NCBI GenBank assembly: GCA_027422505.1
Contig: JAPQWV010000298.1
Coordinates: 62,001-126,000 of the forward strand
Source of the DNA: Craterostigma plantagineum
Taxonomy: Eukaryota; Streptophyta; Magnoliopsida; Lamiales; Linderniaceae
Length of the DNA stretch: 64,000 nucleotides
Direction of reading: 5' to 3'
Shown here: positions 34,103-45,714 of the stretch, in pieces
Numbering within the stretch: the stretch's first letter is position 1
Layout: each line of letters opens with the position of its first letter
Notes under the pieces: model-generated
Database searches by the model: none
What the model was told of the DNA's origin: nothing
What the model saw: only the letters and a program-made list of their open reading frames with translations
Made by a program: the position numbers and the translations under genes

Positions 34103-37100
34103 TTGCAGGTCTGTCATGTGTGGTATCTAGACTCGGGTTGCTCCACACACATGACGGGGAACAAGGAGCTGCTGAGCAACTTCTCCGAGCGCTATCTCGG
34201 AAGGGTCTCCTTCGGAAACAGTCAAATGGCGCCAATTCTCGGAACTGGTGATCTCGTCCATGACAAACTGACGATCAAGGGCATCTCTTACGTTGAGGGT
34301 TTGAGCTACAATCTCTTCAGCATTGGTCGTTTCTGCGACAAAGGATACAAGGTTCTCTTCGAATCTGATATCTGCAGCATTATAGATGCCTCGGGACTGC
34401 CACTTCTTTCTGGAACGCGCACGTCTCACCTCTACGTACTCAATCTCACGACTTCTCGACCAGTATGCCTTCTCTCTCGGGCTGCACCCAAGTTGAATGA
34501 TCTATGGCACCGACGTCTTTCACATCTCAACTTCAAGACTATCAACAAACTGCGTCAAGATAAACTCGTCAACGGTCTACCCCAACTAACATATCATAAG
34601 GAACATCTCTGCTCTGCCTGTGAATTGGGGAAGATGAAGCGATCGTCTCACATATCCAAGGAAACACCGTCCTCTAAGCTAATCCTCGAGCTCTTACATA
34701 TGGATCTATGTGGCCCAATGCCTACGGCCACACTCGGAGGAAGACGGTATATTCTTGTGATTGTCGACGATTTTTCACGCTACACATGGACGAAACTCAT
34801 TCGTACAAAGGATGAAGTTCCTGATATAATCATCGAGTTTGTTGTTACGTCCCAAACTCTTCATCAACAGAAGGTTCGGATTATCAGAACTGACAACGGA
34901 ACTGAGTTTAAGAACAAGAAGCTCAGTGATTTCTATGCCACTCAGGGCATCACTCAGCAGTTCTCAGCTGTGAAGACACCGGAACAGAATGGTGTCGTTG
35001 AGCGTAAGAACAGGACACTTGTTGAAGCAGCCAGGACTCTTCTCATCCAATCCGGCCTTCCTCACTCTCTTTGGGGCGAAGCCATTCAAACGGTCTGTTA
35101 CACGCAAAACCGGGCTTCCATCCACAAGAGATTTAACCGCACTCCATACGAGATGTTGAACAACCATCGTATACCCGATATATCTTATCTAAGGATCTTC
35201 GGTTGCCGATGTTTTGTTGCCAATGATCGCCAACATCTTGGGAAGCTTGATCCAAAAGCTCTCGAAGGAATCTTTGTTGGATATTCGCTGAACTCGAAGG
35301 CATACAGAGTCTATCTTAAAGAGAAACGTTCTGTCATTGAGAGCACAAATGTCACATTTGACGAAAGCGAAGGCGACCTCATGGCTTCTGCTCATATCAG
35401 TCCAGAACCAGGACTTCTTCAGTCGTTGACGAAAGGTCAACCTTCAACGACGGGAACTTCCTCATCTGAGGGCAATTCTGGTGAACTGGATCTCGATCTG
35501 CTCTTCGAGTACTTCTATCCAGTCCCCAAGACTCCCGTCGCCACCACTCAACCTACTGCTGCACCCACTCCACCAACACCACCAGCTATCGGCAATAATG
35601 TCGTCCCGCCAAACTTGGATGATCTCAACCTCAACGAAGACGACATTTTACCCAACCCTGGGAACATTGCTGATTCTGATGCTGAACCCTCTTAATCTAC
35701 CACGGTTGAGATCTCTTCTTCGGACACCGGACCCCAATCTAATGAGCCTCCAATAGATGCAAATGCGGCCAGCTCCTCACAGACAAATGTACCACTTTGG
35801 GCTCGCTCTCATCCTACAGAGCAGATTATTGGGGATCCCACATCCGGTGTCTCAACGCGTTCGGCTACGATGAATGAAAGTCTGTTCGCTTGCTATCTCA
35901 GTCAAGACCAACCATCACGAGTAGCTGAAGCTCTCAACGATCCCGATTGGCTGATTGCAATGCAGGAGGAAATAAATCAGTTTGAACGCTTACAAGTTTG
36001 GGAACTCGTACCACGACCACGCAATAGATCCATTATCGGCACAAAATGGATCTTCAAAAACAAAAAGGATGAAGACGGTGTTGTTATTCGCAATAAAGCA
36101 AGACTTGTAGCTAAGGGGTACAACCAACAAGAAGGCATCGACTACGATGAAACTTTTGCCCCCGTCGCCAGGATCGAAGCAATACGAATGTTTCTTGCAT
36201 TTGCTGCTCACAAGAACTTCAAAGTCTACCAAATGGACGTAAAGACTGCATTTCTGAATGGATTTCTCAAAGAAGAAGTGTACGTCGATCAACCTGAAGG
36301 GTTCTTGAGCGAAGAGTTTCCTCATCACGTTTATCGACTCTACAAGGCTCTCTACGGACTAAAACAGGCTCCCCGAGCTTGGTATAACGTCCTTTCCGAT
36401 TTCCTCGTTCAGTCTGGATTCAAGAAAGGATCTCTGGATACAACCCTCTTCACCAAGCGGAGTGGCCCGGACATCATGATCGTACAGATATATGTCGATG
36501 ACATCATTTTCGGATCAACTAAACCACAACTATGTGAAGAGTTCGCAGAACTAATGAAGGAGAAGTTTGAAATGAGTATGATGGGCGAGCTGAATTTCTT
36601 TCTTGGTCTTCAAGTAAAGCAACTCCCCGACGGAATCTTCATCAACCAGTCCAAATACATCCATGACATCCTCGAGAAATATGGAATGAAGGATGCTAAG
36701 ACTGCTGCAACACCTATGTCTCCCTCTGGTCGACCCGACGCGGACCCATCTGGTGCTCCTGTTGACCAAACCATCTATCGAGGGATAATAGGATCTCTTC
36801 TGTACCTCACTACTAGTCGACCGGATATCGTTCTCTCGACAGGAATCTGCGCTCGTTTCCAGGCTACACCTATGGAATCCCACCTCACTGCTGTCAAAAG
36901 GATTCTCCGCTATCTCAAAGGAACACCCAATCTGGGTTTGTGGTACCCCACTCAATCGGACTTCAAGCTGGTTGGATTCTCTGACTCGGATTACGCTGGA
37001 TGCAAGATGGATCGGAAAAGCACCTCTGGAGCTGCACACTTCTTGGGCGGTAAACTCGTAAGTTGGTCGTCTCGAAAACAAAACTGTGTCTCAACTTCGT

Positions 37101-37438
37101 CAACGGAGGCAGAGTATGTCGCCGCTGCTAGTTGTTGTTCACAGCTTTTGTGGATGAGAACCCAACTACGAGATTTTAATATTCATGTCGATAAAATTCC
37201 CATTTATTGTGACTCAAAGAGTGCGATAGCGATGACGAGTAATCCGGTACATCACTCGAGAACAAAACACATAGACATTCGTCACCACTTCATCAAAGAA
37301 CATGTCGAACAAGGGACGATTGAACTGCACTACGTCACAACCGAAGATCAACTGGCCGACATTTTTACAAAACCGTTGGATGTCAAACGATTCCAACACC
37401 TTGTGACTATGTTGGGCATGTTGAATCTTCCGTTGTGA
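34103..37438 (+). pseudogene. Ty1/copia pol of element C (protease, integrase, RT, RNase H), one nonsense codon
   Basis: The frame is continuous with gag apart from the two stops before it. Protease has VWYLDSGCSTHMTGN. Integrase has the zinc region (LWHRRLSHLNF, CSACELGKMKR) and the catalytic D, D, E in HMDLCGP, TDNGTEF and EQNGVVERKNR. A TAA at 35693-35695 interrupts the variable linker before RT; the frame reads on without other stops. RT carries [24 protein letters not shown] and [10 protein letters not shown] (YVDD at 36491-36502). RNase H carries [36 protein letters not shown] and [12 protein letters not shown]. Domain order and motifs are canonical Ty1/copia. The single nonsense codon would stop RT synthesis unless read through. 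There is no ATG at the pol start, so pol needs recoding or splicing from gag. Confidence 0.93.
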
Positions 37439-37527
37439 TCTATCGACCCCTACATGAACTTTGATAAAGTGTACATATTTCCTTTTCACTTCACTCCATT
37501 TTCTATGTGTCTCCTTGATTATGTCTT

Positions 37528-37606
37528 TTGAGGGGGAGTTTTCGATTAAGGGGGAGCGTCTGATCTTTCCATTTTGTAAAAAGGGATTTTTAGATTAAGG
37601 GGGTGT
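37528..37606 (+). other. Three polypurine-tract-like runs just after pol of element C
   Basis: Within about 80 bp, TTGAGGGGGAG, TTAAGGGGGAGCG and TTAAGGGGGTG follow the pol stop, and an AAAAAGGGA lies between. They resemble the true tract AAAGGGGGAGA at 43126-43136. In copia elements without a third ORF the tract and LTR sit at this very place. They may be internal plus-strand primers or relics of an ancestral element end. Confidence 0.6.
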
Positions 37607-38279
37607 TTCTGATTTTGCCTAAATAAATAATAAATAAAATTTTTTTGGTTGAAATTTTAAAGTTTGGTCAAATTGAGTCAAAATTGGACTGATTAAAATG
37701 TTTTGGGTTGAATTTTAAAATTTCTGGTCAAACAAGGTCAAAATTGGACCAATTGAGTCTCAATTGGACCCAATTTTGACCAAGCCCGCGAAAATCATAT
37801 CTGGACCCAGCTTTGACCAAGCCCATGAATTTCGGCCCATTTACACAAAATTTTGCATGAACAGTGCCTAAAACCCCAAAAACCCTTAACGTTATTCACT
37901 ATCCTAAAATTCCCGAGAAAATTCAAAACTTTCGCAACCCCTTTCTTAAAAATTTCGCAACTCCCCGCATCGATTCATCGTCAAATCTGCTCTCAAATTG
38001 TCGCAAATCAGCTGTTCGGTATGAATGCGCCTCAAACAAGTCAATTTTCGCTAATTTTATCCTGTTCTGCCCCGTATAGATTAAATCTGCTAGGTTACGC
38101 CTAAATTTTCTCGGCTCTGAATCGAATGCATACTTTGTTCTTATGTTTAATATCCCCAAATATGCATTGCCCATTCGATTTCGAGTTGATTGAGTCCAGA
38201 TTATTGCATTTTGGTTGAGATTTGCGTAGGTCTAAGGCTAAATCATTACGAAGTTTCGCACGATATCGCACAGTGTTCT
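37607..38279 (+). other. Element C spacer, first part
   Basis: Non-coding. GGTCAAATTGAGTCAAAATT-type words (TTGGACC, TTTGACCAAG) repeat loosely at 37660-37830, followed by AT-rich sequence with no recognised feature. Confidence 0.6.
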
Positions 38280-38690
38280 TCACCGCGAAAAAATTCTCAG
38301 AAATATTGCTTTAAAACGTTAAATTTTCGCTGCTACAGTGAGCTAAGCCCCGCGAAACTTTATTTTATCCGAGAAATTTCTTGCGCTACAGTGAGTGAGG
38401 TTCCGCGAAAATGTCTCCGAGAAATTACATATGTTAAAATTTTTCTCGCTGCTACAGCATGTTAAGCCCCGCGAAACTTTATTTTCTCCGAGAAATTTCT
38501 TATGTTTAAAATTTTTTTTCGCTGCTACAGTGACTAAGAACCTGCGAAACTTTCGCCCGAGAATTTACATGTGTTAAAATTTTTTTTTCGCTGCTACAGC
38601 ATGTTAAGTACCGCGAAAGTTTATCTGAGAAATTTTTCCTCACGACAAAACTTTCTCTGCTACAGTGAGTTTAGCCCCGCGAAATTCTAA
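38280..38690 (+). repeat. Spacer minisatellite of element C, CGCGAAACTTTA / CTGCTACAGTGAG unit
   Basis: A degenerate unit of roughly 60-75 bp recurs about six times. Its recognisable parts are CCCCGCGAAACTTTATTTT, TCCGAGAAATTTCTTATG and TTTTCGCTGCTACAGTGAG (or CAGCATGTTAAG). Like the leader arrays it is built on GCGAAA. CTACAGTGA-like words also appear upstream of element B (CTGTAGCAG at 47640-47860). Confidence 0.8.
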
Positions 38691-38769
38691 TAACACATCA
38701 CTTCATATTACATATTTTCGCATCATCACTATTTCGCAACTACAGTGAACAAAATTTTCGCAGTCCACA

Positions 38770-39240
38770 AAGCTCTTTCCATCCGCGAAACTTTCATATA
38801 ACCTGCGAAAATTTCTCACGACTTGTCTATGTGATATAACTTGCGAAATTTTCCATACTTGCGAAAATTTTACTATAACCTGCGAAAATTTCTCACGACT
38901 TGTCTATGTGATATAACTTGCGAAATTTTCCATACTTGCGAAAATTTTACTCTGACTGCGAAAATTTCTCAAGACATATCTTTGTGTTATAACTTGCGAA
39001 AATTTCCCAATACATGCGAAACTTGACCCTGAATGCGAAATTTCCATGCTACATGCGAAAATTCCCTTTGAATGCGAAATTTCCTTGTTATATGCAAAAT
39101 TCATAAAAAAGACTAAGTGCGAAATTTCCTTTATATCTGCGAAAATTCTCTCTCGACATGCCTTTGTGTAATAATCTGCGAAATTTCTCATTATTTGCGA
39201 AATTTGACACAAAATCCTAAATTTTCTCAATATGTTTATA
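38770..39240 (+). repeat. Spacer repeats of element C, TGCGAAAATTTC type
   Basis: Words of the form TGCGAAAATTT recur every 15-30 bp. A block of about 70 bp (CTGCGAAAATTTCTCACGAC through CTTGTCTATGTGATATAAC to CCATACTTGCGAAAATTTTA) is present twice in tandem at about 38811 and 38881. It is non-coding. Confidence 0.8.
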
Positions 39241-39359
39241 CTCGCTGGTTCCTTTGCCATTTGAGGCCACTTCCCTCATTTCACCCACGACTTATTTAAG
39301 TCCACATTCTCGCAATTTAATCCATACTAATCATTTCACAATTACTGTCAAGCACAGAT

Positions 39360-42300
39360 ATGACTGAAAAAGATCAAAGCACGATTGAAGCTCTTGAGGC
39401 GGCTGCACTCCAACGGGACATTGCTCGCATCGAACTCAACACACGACTCTATGTTCCACCACCCGAGCAGATCTTCCCACTGAGTCAATGGGCGGCCCTG
39501 ATTCCCAACAACTTCATGGTGGACCTGCAGAGCTTTCGGTGCGATGCCCCCGTCATCGTAGAAATCCTCAAAGGGCACCCACTTCGCCACGCCTTCACAC
39601 ATGGCGAGCCAGAAGCACAGGTGTACCTTCAACAATTCTGGCATACACTGCAGATAGCGGGACCACTCCATCTTGCCAAAAACCTATCCGCCCAAATTGA
39701 TCAAGAAACGGTGGTCCTCAATCGCAAAATTGTGCAAGAAGTGCTTCAACTCCCCGTCTACACACCCTATGACCCACTACCAACGCACGATCAACTTATT
39801 GAAGACATTGACCGACTGGGCTACCAACCAGATACCAAGAAGAAGAAGGGCCCACTTGTCCTCAGTGAAGTCACCACCCGCAACCTACCTCAACCTTGGC
39901 GAACTCTGTACCTGCTGGTGAACAAGTGCTTGTCAGGAAAGCATGCCGGTCAGGACCGCGGAAACCTTCAGATCCTCACCATCCTAACCGGCATCGCCCA
40001 CAACCGGAAGTACAACTACGCGGACATCATCTGGATGGATCTCGTCGCGATGATCCAACGTCGCGACCGGGAAGTCGCAAAGGGAGTCACTAACCGCTTC
40101 ATCCCTTACATGCGGTGGCTCCCAGCCTTCATCAGACACTTCCGCATGCACTCCACCAGCATTCGCATGTGGCCGGCAGCCGAACACTTCGCCATCCCAA
40201 CAGTCGAGAAGTTCGCCAAGAAAAACACCCCGGCGAAGGATCGAAACGCAATGATAATTCCGGACGAAGTTCTCGCCTACGCCGACCAGAAAAATCCTCA
40301 CGTCCGCGAATATCGCATATCAACCGCCTCTTTCCGAGAAAGCCCCAGACCACTATCCACTGTCCCTACGGAGCAGATCAACCCCACTGCTCCCAACCCC
40401 GGGACTAGCCAAAACCCCACCACCACCTCCAAAAAGTCCTCGAGTCGCGCCGCATCCTCTTCCACACGCGCTCCGAAAAAACGGTCGCGAGAGGATGACG
40501 TAAGCCGCCCCACGAAGCGCCGATCGAAACAAAAGCACGATCGACCTCCTCCGCCACAGATAAGCTGAGCCGAACCAGTAGGTACAGGAGGTGATGTGTT
40601 CACCTCCCGAGTAGAAGTCGTGGCATCTGGCTCAACCACGCAAACTACCCCACCAACCCACTTATCTTCCTCTCTACAGGAAGATATTTCATTCCACGAG
40701 GAGCCACGTATACCATCGACATCCCACTTGGAGATAGTCGATGTTGAAACAAGCAGTCCCTCGCCTCAGACTGCATCCTCTTCATGCACCTCGAGTCTAG
40801 TGCCCTCACTCCCCATAGTTTCATCCGTTTCTAGGACACATACACCTTCCACCGCACCACAGAGTCTTCGTTACTCTGTCAGAACGCTCGGTGATGTCTC
40901 TGTGACTGAGAGCGGAAGACCTAGCACGGCCAACATCACAACAACCGTGAGCCTAGGCCATCATACGATTGAGTCTGTCTCATCGGTGATGCCAACGGGA
41001 AGTCTGAGTGGCCCCGTCTTTTCCCGACCTGTGCAAACGGGCGGCCGATCGGCGATCTTCTCCGATTCGGTGACAGTTGGACATCTTCGTGATTCCAACT
41101 TGTTAGACTTACCCCAGTTCGTGACCGAGACCGCGTTAGAGACTCGTCTTCAAGAGTTTGCAAAGACTCTTGAGGCGTCTATCCTCGATAAAGTCTACGC
41201 GCGTCTCGATGCGTCCACCGTCGACAAGGGAAAAGGTGTGGCCCCGGAGACGCCACCACCTACACAAAACATGGACGCCGAGGCTGTTCTATCCGCCATT
41301 TCTGCCAAGGAGCTCTTCTACATCCTCAGAGCTCGCTTTGAATCAATGACGGAACCTGACGAGGAGGAACGACAAATGAAGGCAATAATGACACAACCAA
41401 TGACTTGCCGCACACAAGGCGAGTCTAGCAGGATCAGGCGCGACGATCAAGATGATGATCAAGATCGCCGCGAGGGGGAGAATAGGCAGCTGGGCTCACA
41501 ATCCCAAGGACTCATGCAATCGATGCTGCCCTCCTCTGTACCTGAACGAACGCCCGCAGCAGAAACCTCACACCCCACTAGCCATAAATCCCATCTCATT
41601 TACCCTGAGCCACTAGCCAAATCACCCTCACCACCACCCACCACCGTCTCTGAAACTCTAATCGTCACATCGACATTAGAGACCACCTCTATACCTTCTC
41701 CACCCACCATTTCAGAACCTCTGACTGTCACATCGATGTTAGAGGTCACCACCACATCTACACCACCCGTCACTCAAATCATCCTCGCCAAAACCATCAC
41801 CTCAACCGAACCACCAGAATCTCCACCAATTCCATCCCCACAATCCACAAACTCCTCCGACGCTACACCCTCGCCACCACATAGCCATACCCCTCTCAAC
41901 ATCGATTCCAACCCGGCTTCCGAGGATGTCTACTGCGCACAGAACGAGATCGAAGCCTACATCTTCAACGATGAATGGCTATACACGCCTGCCGATGCAG
42001 TAGCAGCTAGGAAGTTGGTGGAAAATGCTCGACGTCTGCTCATGGAGGCCTCGCTAACGCTGATCAACACCGCAGACGACGAGAACGGAGAGGAATACGA
42101 CGCTGAACCGGCTGAGCTCGAGAACATCCTACAATTCCAAGCGCAGCAAACTGAGGCCCCTGCTGCTCAAACGGATGTACCCACGGTGAATATACCGGAA
42201 GCACCGTGGGAAAAAAAAAGATAACCGCGCCGTTTCAAGAAGAGATCAGGAAGAGGATCTGGCGGCGCAAGGAGTAGATCATCACAACCTTCGACGAGTA

Positions 42301-43079
42301 CGAGCTGATGAACATCCAAAATTGGAGCGAGAGAAAGAAGCAACTCTATCGATGGAGCCTTCTGTGCCACAAATGCTCAAATAGGACGCTATCCGATGAG
42401 GAAAACATCGCTCAGGAAATAAGTCGGGCCCCCATCTGCAAAATCACTGACCTCCGCCAAGAGTCCAAAGGACCTGTCCATTACCCAGTATTCACGGTAA
42501 TGAGGCAGGATGAGAAGTATTCACTGTGAAGTCAGTGAGGCGGACTTCAAGTTTCTGCGCCTGGGCGACCTGTACAGCATGCTGGAATCCATGAAGCAGT
42601 TCAGACTCGTCCTCAGAAGTTCTGGACATCTCGTACATGCTGAACCGGTCACCATGGGATATGTGGCTATCAAACGCCACATGCTCCGACAGGTCAGATT
42701 CTTCGCCACCCACGACCTGCAGATGGCGGTGGAGCACAATCTGAAGAAGGTGAATCTGACTCGCCCATCTTTCAAGAACGCGGACGACTACCGAGAAGGC
42801 GATGTGATCGACGGAGACGATCCGGCGGTCGCCTACTCGAACTATAAGGGAAAGATGAGGATGCTGCGCTGCTCTGAAGTGGCAAAGTTCTCGGATGGAA
42901 CGCTCACCATCATCCAAGACAAACTAATGAAGATCTGCCGCATACTTTCAGAAGAAGATCCTCTATGCCGATCCAAGTTCGCGAAGCTCATTGACGCTAT
43001 AGCTAATCGATTGGTACTTCGAAGGAACCTCCGCGCCTTCGAGTTCAAGCTAGGGCTTCGCGACACACTCACACGCTAA
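39360..43079 (+). pseudogene. Third ORF ('env-like') of element C
   Basis: The ATG at 39360 opens 402 codons that include the family signature HPLRHAFTHG..AQVYLQQFWHTL, then PLPTHDQLIEDIDRLGYQ and LPQPWRTLYLLVNKCLSGKH. The segment ends in a basic, possibly nuclear-localising stretch (KKRSREDDVSRPTKRRSKQK). A TGA at 40566-40568 interrupts, and the same frame reads on through a long Ser/Thr/Pro-rich middle and a helical block (TETALETRLQEFAKTLEASI) to a TAA at 42222. There an A-run (about 42209-42217) marks a probable frameshift. Homologous residues follow in another frame with a TAG near 42277 (LMNIQNWSERKKQLYRWSLL). The last part (42510-43079) holds the helical C-terminal domain FFATHDLQMAVEHNLKKVN. 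I see no signal peptide or transmembrane segment. The product is unknown. Confidence 0.8.
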
Positions 43080-43125
43080 TCCACCACCGCTACGCTCAAG
43101 ATCCAAGACTCCCAACAATTGACAC

Positions 43126-43136
43126 AAAGGGGGAGA
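43126..43136 (+). other. Polypurine tract of element C
   Basis: AAAGGGGGAGA immediately precedes the 3' LTR (one T between). It lies about 47 bp after the third ORF stop, so the ORF is inside the element. Confidence 0.92.
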
Positions 43137-43137
43137 T

Positions 43138-43434
43138 TGTTAGGATATTTAATAGATTGTGTCAATAGTTTAGGTCTTGGGATTAATTTTGTAATTATCT
43201 TTAGCTTGGGCTTTAGACTAGATTGTAAGTAATTTATATTTAGTGATTGGGCCTTAATATACCTAGGGTCAATGTGGTATATAAGGTATTACCAACTCAC
43301 TTTTGAAAGTAATCAAAGATCAAAGGCTTATCCAAATTTTCTCACACACTACACACACTCAAAGGTGAGAATACTCCCTTTTTCATTCCATCAAAGCCTC
43401 TTTGATTCCTTGTTTGGTGCATTCGGGACCAACA
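43138..43434 (+). repeat. 3' LTR of element C
   Basis: The 297 bp LTR differs from the 5' LTR at two positions. It carries the same TATA box at 43278-43284 and ends CCAACA, followed by the duplicated target GTAGT. Confidence 0.95.
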
Positions 43435-44207
43435 GTAGTCGTTAGATTTTTGAAATCTTTGTTTTCACAATTTGGTTCACCTCGTTGCATTATTAGCGAT
43501 AAAGGTACGCATTTCTGTAATACTCAATTTCCAAGGACGCTCGAGAAATACGGCATAAAACATAGTGTTACCACTGCGTACCATCCTCAGCCGAGCGGCC
43601 GAGCAGAAGTCGTAAGCAGGGAGCTAAAGCGCATACTCGAAAAGATCGTGGAGCATCATAGGCGAGATTGGCCAAACAAATTAAACGACGCCTTGTGGGC
43701 GTACGGGACATCATTCAAGACGCCTATCGGATCCACGCCCTACAGACTTGTTTACGGAAATCTTGTCATTTACCCGTCGAGCTAGAACATAAAGCATATC
43801 GGACTCTGAAAAAAGCTGAATTTTGATTTGAATCTTGCAGGTGAAAAGCGAAACTTGTAGATCAACGAGCTCGACAAGTGGAGGCAAATGGCTTATGAAA
43901 AACCCGCCTCTACAAGGAGCGTACGAAGCTTTACCATGATCGTAAAATCATGAAGCGGGAATTCCAAGAGGGCGACCAAGTCTTGCTGTACAATTCGCGC
44001 CTTCGACTATTTCCCGGTAAGTTGAAATCGAGGTGGTCTGGCCCATTCACGGTGACCCGAGTGTTTCCATACGGGACGGCCGAAATCACACACGCAGAAA
44101 AATGGATCTTCAAGGTGAACGGGCAGCGTCTCAAGCATTACTTTGGCGGTGACATCAAGGCACTCGGGACGGAAACAATTCACCTCCTCAATCCCACCCA
44201 GAGCTAA
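43435..44207 (+). pseudogene. Athila-like pol, second part (integrase core and C-terminus)
   Basis: The integrase frame broken at 29286 resumes after the target duplication: [20 protein letters not shown], then SDKGTHF with the second catalytic Asp and [16 protein letters not shown] with the catalytic Glu. A stop at 43783 and a frameshift region follow. The last segment (about 43890-44207) reads KLYHDRKIMKREFQEGDQVL, the C-terminal module (GPFTVTRVFPYGTAEI) and ends KALGTETIHLLNPTQS. The two parts together form one integrase gene split by element C. Confidence 0.88.
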
Positions 44208-45714
44208 AAATCACTGAACAATGTCTAGCTAAAAGACATTAAAGAAAGCGCTACTTGGGAGGCAACTCAAGCTTTATATATTTTCTATTATCTTTATATT
44301 TGCTCTTTCAGTTTTAATGTTTGTGTTTGAGTAATCGCAGGGAATTCAAAATCTCAAGTGTGGGGAGGAGCCGTACAAAACATGCACATTGGACTATTCA
44401 GGGAAGTTCGCTTCCCATTTATTTCATCTTCCTTGTGTTACATAATTGTTACGTTGAGGACAACGTAAATCTTAAGTGTGGGGAGGGAAATTTCTGCGAA
44501 ATTGATGCAAACATCTTATATGTGTATGACTTGATTTTTGGTATAAAATTTTTGAAATCTTTGAAAATTGGCACGAATTTTTTTTTTTAAAAAAATTGTG
44601 TTTCTTATCGATCGAAGGGTGATTTCATGTTAGAAATCTTGTGAGTAATTAGGATACATATGCGAGTCGACTTCTTTCTTACATGATGAACTTTGCGATA
44701 CCTGATAGATTCGTACACATAACCCTATTTTTGTGAGATTTTTAAGCATATGAGCTCTTTGCTCATTTCTTTGGTTGTGTGAATCATGCCTAGTTTATTT
44801 CTCTTCAGAACTTGCTTGTGTATTACGTTTCGAAACTACTTTAAGTGTGATTGCGTGAAAATGAGGAAGGCATTAGGGATTAAATCCATAGCCAAAGTAT
44901 CCAACCACGACTGATCAACGTAGTTATCCACTTTGAGCCTGAGCCTTTTATTTGTGAAAACTGGATTATAGTATGCCGACCCTGATTAAGCCTTCAGACA
45001 TAAACCCATTAGAGCGATAGTAGAAGTGGAGGTTGAATGCCGGAATTAAGAAGTGCAACCCGTACTAAATTTCCGAGATGATGTCAAAAAAAGAGAGAAA
45101 AAAAAAGAGGATATATATTGACTAAGAACCCTTCTTCCGATAATCTTTCACTCTCGAAAGCGTATTATTCATTTCCTAGATCGAGATGTTGAAAGAAGAA
45201 GGGCTTGGTGAAAAAAAGACAAATGCAAAAGAACAGAAGTGATGAATAAGAACGACGGACTTTTGGCGCATTCAAGATGATGGCATGATTCCGACACGAC
45301 TACAGCTCATATCTTTTTTTTACGCTTATTCCTTACATTTCTTACATATCTCAGCCATATAATTACCCGGTCAAGACCTTCCAATTCACGCTTGATCATT
45401 AAAAGTGGTAGACTTACGAATCACTTGCAAGCTTATGGTAGGGATTAGATTAATGCATGACCCGAGAGATATCACCGGCATCTTAACCATACACTTAGTG
45501 ATTTGAGTGAATCTTTGTGAGGTGTGGATCTTGATAGGTATTTCTAAGGAACTCGTGTGGTTATTTGTTGATTTCGAACATGCCTTCCGACTTTACTTGC
45601 ATTATCTCCTACGTGATTTCGTTCTTGATTGATACGTTGCACGATTTTATCCTTTTATATGCCATTTGCATTTCTTTGCTTGGGGACAAGCAAACGCTTA
45701 AGTGTGGGGAGATT
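44208..45714 (+). other. 3' untranslated region of the Athila-like element with repeated PPT-like AAGTGTGGGGAG
   Basis: It starts with AGCGCTACTTGGGAGGCAAC, a passage typical of Athila elements after integrase. The word AAGTGTGGGGAG(G/A) occurs three times (about 44361, 44475, 45700). The last one abuts the LTR and is the likely polypurine tract. A purine-rich run (AAAAAAGAGAGAAAAAAAAAG) lies near 45090. No env-like ORF is recognised here. Confidence 0.65.

Larger units (their letters stand above)
29287..43434 (+). mobile_element. Complete Ty1/copia element C (Sirevirus-like layout) nested in Athila integrase
   Basis: The element is 14,148 bp long and has two 297 bp LTRs (TGTTAGG...CCAACA) that differ at two positions. 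It is flanked by the 5 bp duplication GTAGT (29282-29286 and 43435-43439). Order: 5' LTR, iMet primer site, a repeat-rich leader of about 1.6 kb, gag, pol, a repeat-rich spacer of about 1.9 kb, a long third ORF, polypurine tract, 3' LTR. RT lies downstream of integrase, the defining Ty1/copia order. A large Gag with a long region after the zinc knuckle and an ORF between pol and the LTR are Sirevirus-like traits. Gag, pol and the third ORF each carry disabling changes, so it is probably non-autonomous now. Confidence 0.93.

Noticed and set aside
31161..43079. Element C as an endogenous virus with a true envelope gene
   Set aside because: No signal peptide, transmembrane segment or fusion-peptide-like stretch is visible in the third ORF, so the envelope reading is not supported by the sequence.
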